A stretch of 64,000 nucleotides of DNA. Source: Bathynomus jamesi. Taxonomy: Eukaryota; Arthropoda; Malacostraca; Isopoda; Cirolanidae. Below the pieces are notes generated by a model. The model searched no databases. It saw nothing but the letters and a program-made list of their open reading frames with translations, and had not been told where the DNA came from. This document shows positions 43,991 to 56,876 of this stretch, in pieces. The number at the start of each line of letters is the position of its first letter. Position 1 is the stretch's first letter. Position numbers and translations under genes: made by a program. The stretch is taken from the NCBI GenBank assembly GCA_023014485.1, contig JAJOZX010000087.1:1204501-1268500 (forward strand), read 5' to 3'.

Positions 43991-46049
43991 TTAACATTCC
44001 TTAACTAATTTATAGTTGTCCCTGTTATCCCATTCTGTAGGATCTACTTCGAGAAACGTCGATTGAAGGGACAATTTCTCAAAGAAGGAGCGATTTGAGC
44101 TTGTGACAAAGTCCGCCAGATTTTTCTTTTGTGGGTCATCATGAGTGTAGTCAAAAACAATTCGTTTTTCTGGTATTTCTGAACCAGGTCTTTCCAATGC
44201 CTGAACCATCTGCCGTTTCACTTGCAAAGTTATGCCATCATCAAAAAAGGCAAGCGACGCAAGTTCTTCATTTAGATACCAGAGGTGACGGCATAGTGCT
44301 TTGCTAGCTATTGCTGAAAGTTCCTTATCATCATATTGCTGAAGCTCTTGTAGATATTCCAAATCGGTTCTTGGTGCAGAAGATGCGATGGGAGCCGCAA
44401 ACCATTTTGGCATATAAAAGCGAACAGCATAGCGAGAGAAGCGTTCCATTGCACTGTTCCTGTTTTGTCAGGTTGAACTGCGAGCGAAACAATACAATTT
44501 TGATGGCATAAATCACTTGTGACATCCACCTAGCGCGATGTAAAGCCCCAGGTTGACGAAAATGTACTCCTCCTGAGGGAACATCACCTAAATAAATAAT
44601 TGATAATTCAAGAAGTTCGCGATAATCCGCTCTTGGGTGACTTCTCGCAAGCTGTTCTTCGCACAGTGCGAGGATTTTTGCTTTCCACGGCATGTTTGTA
44701 TTGGCAGTTTCAAATCTTTTATCATCCATTTGTTTCCAGGAATTCTTGAAAAGTTTGAAAAGTAATATATCCGGTCCCGTTGAACCACCGTAACACTTCT
44801 GGAAGACGTCTGATATCACAATTTCATTAATATGTTGCCGGCAGGCCAAAGAAGGGAATTTTCTACGAAGCTTAGTTTTGATTATCATGCAAGCTCCCTT
44901 TTTCTGGCCAGTATTGCTAGTGGTAGTATCAAAACACATTGCTTGAATACTTTCTTGCAAATTCCAATCGTCTAAGCATTTTAGAACTGCTTCTGCAATT
45001 CTTTCGCCTTCTCCAGAAGCAAGTTTGGGTACTGCTATAAGCTTAGATTTTACTCCACCGGATACAAGAATAGTTAGCCTATCTATATTTTCATCACCTG
45101 TTATATCTTGCATTACTTTACCATCCCAATGAATGGTAAGCGGAACGTCAGCGGTAAAGGTTTGCTTAATGTCATCTGCAATTTTTTTGCGTACAACACT
45201 CCTCGACCTCTGTAGAGTACTTCTGCTCAAAACAACATTGTCAATATCATGTCCAAGAGAAGTTGCAGCAGCTGAAAGCACCATAACAGCACTACGATCA
45301 CTTGTTTTTGTTCGATCTAATGCCATTGCCAGATCAGGTGTTACGATGCGCTTACGCTTATTTGATATTGTGCTGCTTGAAGGTTTGGATGTCATTTCAG
45401 GAGTGTACGATGTGCCTGGCTCTGGTTGCTCATCATTACTACTGCTTGAACTGCTATCACTGAACTGAACAACAGCTGATGACAATTTCTTTCGCAATGC
45501 CTCGGCTTCTTTTAGTGCAGCTTGTCTTTCATCTCTTTTCCGTTGTCGCATTTACTTAGCGACCAGTTTCTTATCAATATCAGTCATGTAACCTCGCCTC
45601 CCTTTTTCTCTCTGAGCTTGTAGGAATGATCTATCTTCCTCATTTGACATCATTTGTAAAGCATTTGCGTGAACTATATCAAAAAGGTTATCTAAACTAC
45701 CTTTGAATTCAGTTTCTTTTTTAATTTGATTTTGATTACGGTTTGATTTTGATTTTTGAAGTGATCTGAAGTTCTCATACATTTTTTGAATTTTCGTTAG
45801 TACGTGCTGTTTGGCTCTGGTGGGTATTTTCGCCTTGTCCCAAATCTCAAAAATTTCAGTATAAACTATGTTGGATGCTTCTTTCAATGTTTTTTTACTG
45901 TTTGTGAGACAGAAAAGCCGAAGAAGTACATCTCCATTGGATGGAAGCTTCTTACTGCCAACTGTGTCAATTGGCTGTCCAATCGGCCATATTTCAGTTT
46001 TTCTTCTTGTTTTAATTGAATCTGACATGGTGAAGGACAAAATCTGCAA
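43991..46049 (-). pseudogene. Unnamed DDE-like transposase candidate, second copy
   Basis: The gene starts at 46049 or more likely at the internal MSDSIKTRRKTEIW (46028). It reads 165 codons to a single TAA (45552-45554), then goes on in the same frame (MRQRKRDERQ) for about 360 codons, and after a one-base shift near 44450 continues to 43991 (VKEC end). Blocks: N-terminal LPSNGDVLLRLF ... IWDKAKIPTR, DLAMALDRTKTSDRSA, IHWDGKVM (WDG at 142-144 of the middle part), CFDTTTSNTG (206-215), LACRQHINEIVI, HRARW (338-342), and a C-terminal YAVRFYMPKWF. This is the same block order as the 18.6-20.9 kb gene, with clearly closer similarity to the 60.4-62.0 kb copy. Probably nuclear transposase, family unnamed to me. 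Confidence 0.7.
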
Positions 46050-46460
46050 ATATTAAGGGAAAACACTTGCGTATCAATCTCTCACTGCGTCTTAAACAAT
46101 ACTGACACGAACAGCGAGCCTCCCACTTTTCTCCATAGCCAATGACGTCAGGTCAAAAGACGTGTTTCTACTCAACATACACAGTTACACAGTGAAACTT
46201 GTGGAACACAATGCACAAGAGTGTGAATAGGCATGGTTTGCACACAATATTTGTAATGCGAATTACAAAGTAAATATATGATGAATAAATGTAATAAATA
46301 AATGAAAAATACAAGAGCCTGTCGGCACCACTAAAAGTACACAGATATTGTTGAAAGTTAGTGTGCGAGTATATTATGATGTTAGTAACAATTTTAGGGG
46401 GTGAGACTTTCACTTTTCAAATAAAAGTTTTGGCGGGCCAGTCTAATATATATATATATT
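46050..46460. other. Leader and probable right end of the transposon carrying the 44-46 kb gene
   Basis: The right end reads, inwards on the minus strand, TTAGACTGGCCCGCCAAAAC (about 46445 downward). The 62.4-kb relative has a similar end, TTTAGACTGTCCC. Both abut (TA)n. The left end is less certain. Confidence 0.4.
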
Positions 46461-47114
46461 TAGGGTGGTTCTTATTTTTCGAAATTGCAAATTTCACCGT
46501 CTCACCCCCTCAATATATTCCATTTGACAAAAAAAAAAAATATACAAAATCTCAAGTAATTATAAATATTTTTATTGGTGCCGCACAAGGACTCAATTTT
46601 AGTTCATTATTGAAACATAAATACACGAATTTTTTATTAGCATTCCACTATAAGGGCAAATAACAGCAGTTGAAGAACAGCATAAACTAAAATAGACATT
46701 GACTACTGATTAATTAGAAACTGAATTGAACTAAACATTTTAAGCTGAAAGCATAGTAGATTTGGCCTAGTAGGGATGGCTGCTTATGAGGCACCCTAAA
46801 ATATTAATTGATTTTAATAAAACTTTATGGTACACGTGTTTATATTAATAGGAAAAAAATGCGTGAGTGAAACTCCGAAATTTTATATATTTAATTTTTC
46901 CTATACATATAAGAACTACCCAATCAATCAAAATTTGGGGGTCTCATCCACGCATTTTTTTCCCATTAATATAAAACGTGTACCAAAGAAGATTTATTAA
47001 AATCAATTAATATTTAAGGGTGCCTCATAAGCAACCATCTCTACTAGGCCAAATCTACTATGCTTTCAGTCTTAAAATGTTTAGTTCAATTCAGTTTCTA
47101 GTTAATCAGTAGTC

Positions 47115-49492
47115 TAGGGTGACCAGATTTTTGCGATCCCCGCATGTCAACCAACACCTTTTGAAAGCATTTTGCAGCACTCTATAGGAATTTTACTTTA
47201 TCTTTCAAAGATATATAACGGACAAATAATTGTACTACCAAAAAGTAATTTTATATAGTTTACTTACCTAATTTATTGAAAAACATTTTATTTAATTGTA
47301 CTTGGCACTGGAATGTATTTTCTTAAGGAGAGGTATTTCTTTGTTCAGATATTTACAAAATTCAAGGCAACTCATCTCGTAATTACATATCGTTAATAAC
47401 GCTGCTGTTAGAGTATTTATATTTAACCGACTTTTTTCTTCTCTCCAAAAGTCATTCATTATGGAAAATATCCTCTCTGTTGGAGCATTTGATCCAGGTA
47501 AACTCAAACAGAATTCTATTATATACCTTGGAAATGTTTTCAAGGGGAATTTTCTGACTCTTGAAATGTGTAAATATTTCTACCCACCTACTGTCAACTT
47601 CCAGTTCCATGTCATTCCATTCTTTAATTCTTTCTGATGTTACAAAATTTTTTACACAAGTTACTTCATCAAATAGTTCACTGTCATTTAAAGGGAAATC
47701 GGACTTCCTTTCAAGAATGAATTCGATGCTTTCTTTAACTTCACTCCAGGAGATTAAGTTGCGAAGAAGAATCCAATTAAAAATTTTTGCTTCTTCAAAA
47801 TGCTGACACCACTCATTCAAATATTCTACATACATAGCATAGAATGAAGAAGCTGTATTTTTGAAACTTTCTATATCCTTTCCTTGCCTCTCTAAATCCT
47901 TTAACATTTTATCCACATTTAAGGGTAAAAATGACTCCTGTTTTCTTTCAGTTAATTTTAGCTTTAAGTCCTTAAGAATACAGGCTATTTCTGGCAAGGA
48001 AGTTTTTTGAGATTCAACTTTTAAGATGCAATCATGGAATAATGAACTCTGATTGTGCACAAAATACAGAAATGCCTCAGCATAAGGGTTCTCAAAAACC
48101 TGTCTGAGAATAGTAGGACATTTTTCATGAGACTGAAAATACACTTTCAAAGGTTTGAATAGCCAAAGAACCCTTTCGATGGCTGGCCTCAAAGCCAGCC
48201 ACCTGGTTTTACTATATCCTAATATATTTTGAAACTCCACGCCAACAAAATCACATATATCTTTCAGTTCTTCCACTCTGACTGTATAAATGTAAAAGAA
48301 TGAGTAGATTTTCACAACTATCACTTCCACATCAATAGGCAGACAGTCACATGAACTTTTCATGCAGTTATTCAAAATATGGGCTGGACAATTGACACCA
48401 ATTAATTTTCTACCCAAACTTTGCTGTAGCCTGAAGAAAACATTATTTTTGAAACCTCTTGATGACCCCCCAAAGTTAGTGTTTGTATTGTCAGCTCATA
48501 ATGCCAGTATTTTATTTGTCAGCTGATGAAAATCTAAAGTTCTGTGTATGAAATTTAATATTATTTCAGATGTCTCTCCAGCTAAACTTGTCACCTCTAG
48601 GATTTTTACCTTAACTCCCTTTGTCGGTAAAAAGTACTTAACCTTTTATTGGTTAAGTACTTTTTACCGACAAAGGGAGTACAATCACTGTTCGTACAAT
48701 CACTGTAAATTGTTATGCAGTTGGAAAGTGAAAGGTCGTCTTTTAATGATTGCAGAACATCAGGTTGAAAGACATTAGTTAAAATTGCCTCTGTTTTAGT
48801 ACGAGCGCAAGAAAATGTCTTATTGAAACATCTTCTGATTAGTTTTGAAGTACAGTCTGTAGATCGAAAAGATAGGTTGTGTTTGATTGAATGGTAAGTC
48901 CAAGTTCCTTCAGCTACTGCTACACTTTTTTTCTCTTCATCAAAATCTTTACTCTGTAAAAACGTTGTCAAAGGCCTACTTGATGAAGCGCAGGCATCAG
49001 CTTGTTTATGCTTAGTAGAGCTTAAATGACGTTTAATGTCACATTTCCCACCACTTGCAATTGAAAAAGTAGAAAAACATTTAATACATTTCACCATGCT
49101 CTCACTCTGTGCTTTTTTAATAAAAGGATATTCTTTTTCTAAATCTTCATTGAAAGTGCACTTTCTTTTTGAAGTCATTTTTAAAATGTATGGGTACTCT
49201 GACAATTAAATAACACGTCAACACCATTATAATTCAAAATTTTAACTGACGAGCGTCGGCCGTCGAGGTCTGTCGTACTGGAGGTTTCAAAAACGTTTTA
49301 AAACGTTTATGAGGGGATGCGCGGATGCCAGATCTACGATAATAAATACAAATTACATTTCATTTGTACGAAAATTTCATAAATACAAGAATGCGGGACA
49401 TTGCATTGTCCCACATTGGTCAATGTTTTTTGCGGGACAGAAACTCTAAATGCGGGACAGTCCTGCAAAATGAAGGACGTCTGGTCACCCTA
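47115..49492 (-). mobile_element. hAT transposon, 2378 bp, 8-bp TSD
   Basis: Inverted ends TAGGGTGACCAGA (47115) and TCTGGTCACCCTA (to 49492). The duplication CAGTAGTC is exact at 47107-47114 and 49493-49500. The uninterrupted sequence is preserved in the opposite arm of the foldback at about 46688-46700 (GACTACTG), confirming the insertion site. The single gene is on the minus strand. Confidence 0.93.
47292..49205 (-). pseudogene. hAT transposase (BED-like finger, RNase H-like core, dimerisation region)
   Basis: The first frame (49205-48606) has a BED-like finger (VKCIKCFSTF ... CDIKRHLSSTKHKQ) and the start of the core (ITIYSDCTN). A 67-base hairpin insertion at 48614-48680 and a TGA near 48499 disrupt the middle, where ADNTNTNFGG would be the second catalytic region. 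The frame 48417-47452 continues (GVNCPAHILNNCMK, YSKTRWLALRPAIERVL). A final shift near 47500 gives LPGSNAPTERIFSIMNDFW, the hAT dimerisation motif. The ATG at 49205 or 49178 (MTSKRKCTF) could be the start. An inactive copy. Confidence 0.85.
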
Positions 49493-49840
49493 CAGTAGTC
49501 AATGTCTATTTTAGTTTATGCTGTTCTTTAACTGCTGTTATTTGCCCTTATAGTGGAACGCTAATAAAAAATTCGTGTATTTGTTTCAATAATTAATTAA
49601 ATTTGAGTCCTTGTGCAGCACCAATAAGAATATTTATAATTGCTTGAGACTGCATATTTTGGTTTTTTTGTCAAATGGAATATATTGAGGGGGTGAGACG
49701 ATGAAATTTGCAATTTCGAAAAATAAGAACCACCCTGAATATATATATATATATATATGAAAATTATTTCACGAAAGCGACACGTGAAAAATATTTCTGA
49801 TGAATCAAACCACGAAGGGAAAAGAAGCACAAAGTGGTTG

Positions 49841-49880
49841 GTGCTCAAGCGCTTTCGTCTAATGACATCCTCAGGAACAC
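49841..49880 (-). ncRNA. Hammerhead-ribozyme-like motif (Penelope type)
   Basis: On the minus strand: stem I strand GUGUUC, core CUGAGGA, stem II GUC-AUUA-GAC with one unpaired U, GAAA, a minimal GCGC stem III, UU as the cleavage dinucleotide, and the closing stem I strand GAGCAC. The order and invariant CUGANGA/GAAA match minimal hammerheads reported in Penelope-like elements. Activity is inferred only. Confidence 0.6.
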
Positions 49881-49919
49881 TGAAGTAAAAGTATTGTCTT
49901 GAACTCTCCTTTTACTTCA

Positions 49920-49959
49920 GTGTTCCTGAGGATGTCATTAGACGAAAGCGCTTGAGCAC
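49920..49959 (+). ncRNA. Hammerhead-ribozyme-like motif (Penelope type)
   Basis: Inverted twin of the motif at 49841-49880, identical over the 40 bases. The two copies face each other tail to tail, as expected if two terminal repeats met in inverted orientation. Confidence 0.6.
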
Positions 49960-49993
49960 CACTTTGTGCTTCTTTTCCCTTCGTGGTTTTATT

Positions 49994-49999
<6 letters not shown>

Positions 50000-50074
<75 letters not shown>
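50000..50074. repeat. (TA)n microsatellite
   Basis: Uninterrupted TA repeats between the Penelope end and a mariner-type element. Confidence 0.95.
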
Positions 50075-50080
<6 letters not shown>

Positions 50081-50481
50081 GTCCCATAAGTCCGGCATCA
50101 TAGGATAAATTCATATTTTTCAATTTCTACAAACCATAATTCATATTTTTCTCTTTCTACAGGCCATAATGTCTGTGAGCAAGAAAGAACGAATCCAAAT
50201 AATTCTACTCATTGGAAATCGGAGGCAAAGAGAGGCCGCTGCTGAATTTAACAGACTGCATCCAGACCGCGAGCCAATAACACAGAGTTGTGTGTTTGGA
50301 TGCAGTCTGTTAAATTCAGCAGCGGCCTCTCTTTGACTCCGATTTCCTATGAGTAGAATTATTTGGATTCGTGCTTTCTTGCTCACAGACATTGGCCTGT
50401 AGAAAGAGAAAAATATGAATTATGGTTTGTAGAAATAGAAAAATATGAATTTCTCCTATGATGCCGGACTTATGGGACACC

Positions 50482-50484
<3 letters not shown>
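50075..50484. mobile_element. Palindromic mariner-type derivative: two inverted 5' ends
   Basis: Left end TAGGGTGTCCCATAAGTCCG, mirrored to ...GGACACCCTG at 50484, with TA on both sides. Each arm (about 200 bp) carries the 5' UTR and the start of a transposase (MSVSKK, IQIILLIGNR, REAAAEFNRLHP; left arm ATG at 50170, plus strand; right arm on the minus strand from 50392). No catalytic region is present. It is a snapback derivative made from one end of a DD41D-type element. Confidence 0.85.
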
Positions 50485-50526
<42 letters not shown>

Positions 50527-50550
50527 ATATATATTATATATATATATACA

Positions 50551-50602
<52 letters not shown>
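50485..50602. repeat. (TA)n microsatellite
   Basis: TA repeats with a single CAG interruption near 50549, separating two mariner-type derivatives. Confidence 0.95.
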
Positions 50603-51880
<1,278 letters not shown>

Positions 51881-52345
51881 GATCAGATACTTTCGCTATT
51901 TTCACACAACCACGACCAAGATGACGTAACATCGCGAGCCACACTCAAAGCATTCTTTCAGGACTCCTGGGCATAACACCTCGACTTCTCTTCTCTGAAG
52001 AATCTTCAGTGACACGGCAGATACCATCATGTAAACAACGTTTATAGCAGGCCCAATTAGGGCTGGTGTCATTTATTTAAATTCATATAAAGCTTTTCAT
52101 TACTTCGCGCGTTATTAATATTAAAGTCATTATTATATTGAAGTCATTAATCAAGTGCACATTTCATTTCAACTGAACTTGTATTCAAACAACTGCAACT
52201 TTTATTTTGTCTCATTCATAAATCATTTATTTTGTTTATTAAAGAAAGAAAAGTTATTCTATTAATTTCGTTAATTAATAACATTATTTGGTCTAAAAAG
52301 ACCTGGTGACCTCAGCCTCAAGCAATCATAATTATCAATAATCAT
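51881..52345. other. No gene seen
   Basis: Unassigned sequence left of the 3' tail of the minus-strand LINE. Confidence 0.4.
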
Positions 52346-52364
52346 ACCTAATTAACATTATTAC

Positions 52365-52413
<49 letters not shown>

Positions 52414-52481
52414 GTGCAAACGAGGCACTATACCTTACCTTACCTTATGAACCTTATGTTGTTTCGTGCGTTGGTCTCTCT

Positions 52482-53930
52482 TCACACGGAGGTCAAGCTG
52501 GTGGCCCCGCCTCTAGGTCTGGCCTGGTGGAGGAGCGAGTTGCTTTCTTTCGCTCTCCACCGTACATAGCCAGGCACGCCCGGCTCATCTGGTACTGTCC
52601 TGAGCCAGGCATCCAGTCTTTTCTTGAAGACTTCAACTTTGACCCCCGTTACGTTTCTGAGGTCCTTAGGAAGCTGGTTGAAAAGTCTTGGCCCCCTGAC
52701 AACCAAGCTATTTTCCTTCAGGGTTGAGGAGGTCCCTTGTCGTGCCTTTAATTTGGGAACACTACACATTCTGCCTTTCCTATTTTCCAGTGTTGTTTGA
52801 ATGGTAATTGGGTTTAGTTTTAGGTTTGGTACCAGTTTTTCGATCATTTTCCATATGTAGATTATGATGTACCTCTCTCTTCTTCTTTCCAGTGAGTACA
52901 GATTTAGTTTACGTAGTCTTTCCCAGTAGTTGAGTTCTTTGCAGCCATCAATCTTGGCTGTGAAATGCCTTTGCGTTTCTTCTAGTTTATTAGTTTCTTC
53001 CTTTTTATATGGGGACGTCGAAACTGAGCAGTATTCAAGTTTTGGTATAATCAGTGTTTTTAGCAAGGAAATCATTACTGTCTTGTCCCTTCTCTTGAAC
53101 GTTCTTAGAACCTGTCCGGCGACTCTTTTTGCTTTATTTATCGCTATCTGATTTTGTGTTTCGAATTTCGCATCATCTGTCATTATTATCCCGAGATCAA
53201 TCGCTTTCATGCTTCTCTGAATTTCCTCTCTATCTGGAGCATAATATGCAGTCTGTTTAGGTTCTTCTTTTCTACCATATCTCAAGAGCTGATATTTCTC
53301 GGCGTTGAATGACATGTTGTTGTCTTCTGACCATTTGTATATTTTGTTCGTGTCCTTCTGCAAGGCCTCCACGTCATGTACATCGCTGATTTTTCTGCTG
53401 ATCTTTGTATCGTCTGCAAAGGATGTTACTATACTATTGCTGTTTACTTCGCTGTCTATGTCTGTTAGCATGATAATGAACAAGAGTGGGGCCAGTACTG
53501 TCCCTTGTGGTACTGAGCTGCATACTTCCGATTCTGATGATGATATACCTTGAATTTTGACGACCTGCAGACGATCACTAAGGAAGTTGTAGATCCATTT
53601 TCCCACTTTGCCTGTTATTCCCATGTCTTTAATTTTATGTGCTATTATACCATGGTCACATTTATCGAAAGCTTTAGCAAAATCTGTGTATATAACATCG
53701 TAGTTGTCATTGCCTTCCAATGCATCTAGGATATTGTTGTAGTGCTCTATTAGTTGTGATAGGCATGATCTACCTGATCGGAATCCATGCTAATTTTCGT
53801 TGAATCTTTCCCGTGTCTCCAGGAAATCATAAATTTTCTCTCTAACTATTCTTTCAAATACTTTGGTGAGGTGGGACGTCAATGACACTGGTCTATAGTT
53901 CTTTGCTTGAGATCTGTCCCCTCCTTTATG
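52482..53930 (-). pseudogene. LINE ORF2 C-terminal part: RT palm, thumb and C-terminus
   Basis: Resumes at HKGGDRSQAKNYRPVSLTS beside the mariner-type end, has a TAG in EN-stop-HGFRSGRSC (about 53793), then motif A YTDFAKAFDKCDH, the SSVPQGTVLAPLLF block and the intact catalytic TSFADDTKISR. It continues through LIIPKLEYC, the ERRRERYIIIYIWK region and VVRGPRLFNQLPKDLR to DAWLRTVPDEPGVPGY and a stop at 52482. Unlike the LINE at 31.9-36.5 kb, its catalytic acids are kept. Confidence 0.88.
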
Positions 53931-55289
53931 CAGGGTGGGGCACGGGAATCAAGTGTTTTTTGAATAGCTAGTAATCGGCCATTAGGAATGGGAGGGGCGT
54001 GCGGTAGGTAGCATTCCATTCCTGGGTTCATAGCATTTAACTTTAACTAACACTCACCTTTATCTTTCAGGTGCCATCATGGAGCAGTGGACGTTAGAAC
54101 ACCGCATGTTCGCGTATGATCATTTTGTTAGGAGTGGCGAGTCAGTGACAGCAGTTCAGCGTGCGTTTCGCCGCAGATTCAACATTCATCGAAATGACTC
54201 TGTTCCCGCTCGTGACACAATCTTACGTTGGGTTAACAATCTTCGAACAGGAGGCTCAATAATGAAAACAAAACCGAAGGGGCCGCAACGCACTGTGCGT
54301 ACTCCAGAGAACGTTGAAAGGGTCAGACAAGCGATGTTGCAAAGCCCAGGCCGCTCTGCTCGGAGACATTCAGCTGCACTCGGAATCAGCAATCGTACTG
54401 TTAGACGGATTTTGCATGAAGAATTACATTTTCACCCATACAAGTTAGCGATGGTGCAGGAATTGAATGTAAACGATTGCCCCCAACGACTGAATTTTGC
54501 ACAGGAAATGCTTGCACTTTATGAGCAGAATGAAAACATGATGGTGGTAATGAGTGATGAAGCCCATTTCCACCTTAATGGGGCCGTCAACAATCAAAAC
54601 TGTCGGTATTGGGCTGCTGAAAATCCGCGACAACTCCATGAAAAACCGCTGCATAGCCCTAAGGTTACAGTTTGGTGCGCGGTGGGAAAGTTTGGCGTCA
54701 TCGGTCCCTATTTCTTCGAACAAAATGGGGTTACCGTTACCATAACATCTGGGCGTTACATTGAGATGGTGAACACCTTTTTCATCCCTGAGTTACGAAG
54801 AAGGCGTATTGCTCGTCGACATTTGTGGTTTCAGCAAGATGGGGCCACGCCACACACCGCCAGAGCGTCAATGGCTGTTCTTCGCCCCTGTTTCCCAACC
54901 ATCTCATTTCGAGATTTGGTGACATTGCATGGCCCCCTCGGTCCCCTGACTTGTCCACATGTGACTTCTTTCTATGGGGTACCTCAAGTCACGTGTCTAC
55001 GAGGACAAGCCCCGTACATTAGATGCATTGAAGGAAGCGATCCGTCAACAAATCATCCAAATCAACAGAGACCTGCTGGGAAGAGTGGAGGCCAATTTTC
55101 GTAAACGCCTTCAACAATGCGTCGACGGCCAAGGACATCATATGCCAGATATAATTTTCGGTACATGATTATTATGACATGAAATGCTATGTTCTTACGA
55201 ATGTTGTTCTACCAATATATTTTCTTTACAAAAATAAATATCATTTTCCTGATTATTCCAAAAACACTTGGTTCCCGTGCCCCACCCTG
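53931..55289 (+). mobile_element. DD41D mariner-type transposon, nearly complete, 1359 bp
   Basis: TIRs CAGGGTGGGGCACGGGAA (53931) and TTCCCGTGCCCCACCCTG (to 55289), with further inverted similarity to about 30 bp. Flanking bases are TG on the left and CT on the right, so the usual TA duplication is absent. The LINE reading frame also seems to have lost about ten codons here (GEIPS directly followed by HKGGD). Confidence 0.9.
54079..55168 (+). pseudogene. DD41D transposase, full length with two one-base shifts
   Basis: The start MEQWTLEHRMFAYDHF follows a possible splice acceptor (TTTATCTTTCAG at 54059-54070). Two helix-turn-helix parts (residues 1-65 and about 75-120, SNRTVRRILHEEL) are followed by VVMSDEAHFHLNG (first Asp), TVWCAVGKFGVIGPYFFE and WFQQDGATPHTARASM (second Asp). 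A shift near 54890 and another in a G run near 54975 are needed to reach WPPRSPDLSTCDFFLW (third Asp) and GYLKSRVYEDKPRTLDALKE. With both shifts set aside, 41 residues separate the last two acids. About 345-360 residues, normal for the family. Cut-and-paste transposase acting on its own TIRs. Confidence 0.9.
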
Positions 55290-56876
55290 CTCGGTATTTC
55301 CCCAGTGTCTAGGGATCTTCTCCATATCCAGTATAAAGGTGTAGCTATTTCATTTTTACAGTTTTTAATCAATAATGCGTTCCAATTGTCCGGACCTGCA
55401 GCTGAATGTAGTTTCATTTGTCCTATAGCTCTCGCTACATCTTCTGGTGTAAACTCAAAGTCTGTTATATACTCTCCTTGCAATTCCTCTTCAAAGAATG
55501 CATTTATGTCAGGTATCGCTTTGTCACTTTTTTGGGGTACTGAAAACTGATTCATATTGAGCCCTCAATGTATCAGATATTTCTTTTGGATCGTCGGTTA
55601 GTTCATTATTTCCCGTCCTTAAGGGCCCAATAGCGGCGCGCGTTTTTGTTTTCCTTTTTGTATAGCTATAGAAGTATTTTGGATTTTCCTTTATTGCTTC
55701 TACCGCCTTTTCCTCTTCCCTCTCTGTATGGTCCTTAATCAGGGCTTGTATTTCCCTGTCGATACCCTCCAGTTTTTCTTTTACTGTTTTCCTGTCATTA
55801 TCTCCGCAGTTTCCTAACTTCGCCTCCACTCTCTTTCTTCTGCGGAATAGTCTTCTCTTTTGCCTTTCTAGCCAGCTCCTCTTTCCTTTTGGCTGTGATT
55901 TCGGAGCATACTTTTCTAAAATTCTCAGCGTTTTTTCCTCCAAGGTTGTTAGCATTTCTTCAGTTGTTTTATTCTCGAAAATTGTTCTCCATTCTATTTG
56001 GGCCATGTGCGATCTGATTGCTTCCCAATTTATAGTCTTCGAGTTTAAGTTAAAGGCCCCGAATTTACTTATTTCCACAATATGTGTATTGTCTTCTAAT
56101 GCTGCCGTCATATTTGTTGATATCTCGATTAAGTTGTGGTCTGAGATAATGGTTGGGGTTATTTTTATATCAGCAATCAAGTTCGTGTTATTCGTGAATA
56201 CCAGATCCAGGCAGTTATTTTTTCTGGTATTTTCTGTTATCTCCTGTGTCAGCATAAACTCGTTTGTGAGAGCCATCAACATTTTTGCTTGTTCCTGATC
56301 TTCTCTGTGCCCCCTTGTCCTGGTGAATATATATTCCTATTCACCTTTTTGTATTTTATAAATGGGAAGTTAAAGTCTCCGTAGATCATTATATTGGGGA
56401 TGGAGGGTTTATGGCCTTTATTAGCTTTCTAATGTCATCAATGGCCCCCGAGAATTTTTCGGTTGGGGTGCTTGGAGGTCTATAGATGACTATTACTATC
56501 AAGTTTAGTTTTTCTATTTTCACTGCTCGGAGTTCCACATAGCTGTTTGATTTACTTATTATCGTCTCTGTCATAAATTATGACCTTCCTGTACATATAT
56601 AGCACAGCCACCTTTCCGTCTCGTCGTTCTATCCGCTCTTAGTAAGTTGAAGCCCTCTATATTTATCTCTTTCTTATCAATACAATGTTCGCAGTTTTCA
56701 CAATTTCCTTGGCAATCTTTAAGATGAGTTTCTGTGAGGCATGCGATGTCCGCCCTTGTTTCGTCCATAAATCCTTTCAGGTACGAAACCTTATTGAGTG
56801 ATTGGTTTGGTCTTATTCCTTGAATATTAGCCAAGACAATTTTTATGTTCTCTGTTTTTCGTTGCCCCTTGTGCAT
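55253..56876 (-). pseudogene. LINE ORF2 N-terminal part: endonuclease and RT fingers
   Basis: IKIVLANIQGIRPNQSLNKV starts the EEP domain; CLTETHLKDC holds the catalytic Glu. A shift near 56574 leads to ELRAVKIEKLNLIVIVIYRP, another near 56395 to IMIYGDFNFP, and then LDLVFTNN and TIISDHNLIEI (SDH) in the frame 56282-55524. A further shift gives the RT fingers (FTPEDVARAIGQMKLHSAAGPD) up to GEIPS at 55290, where the mariner-type element begins. Confidence 0.85.

Larger units (their letters stand above)
46461..49737. mobile_element. About 889-bp palindromic foldback element split by a hAT transposon
   Basis: The left arm (46461-46905) is mirrored by 46906-47114 plus 49501-49737, giving arms of about 445 bp each once the hAT insertion and one 8-bp duplication are removed. 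Outer ends are TAGGGTGGTTCTTATTTTTCG and its inverse ending ACCACCCTG at 49737. Both sides border (TA)n. No coding capacity of its own is seen. The ends resemble mariner-type TIRs (AGGGTGG), and the whole looks like a snapback derivative. Confidence 0.88.
49759..49999. mobile_element. Penelope-like element terminal repeats in inverted arrangement
   Basis: GAAAATTATTTCACGAAAG...ACGTGAAAAATAT (49759-49793) and CACGAAGGGAAAAGAAGCAC are followed by an inverted pair sharing GTGCTCAAGCGCTTTCGTC (49841) and GACGAAAGCGCTTGAGCAC (49941). The same phrases occur at 58.35-58.43, 59.92-59.98 and 62.44-62.61 kb next to Penelope GIY-YIG coding sequence, which identifies them as Penelope-like ends. (TA)n flanks both sides. 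Confidence 0.75.
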
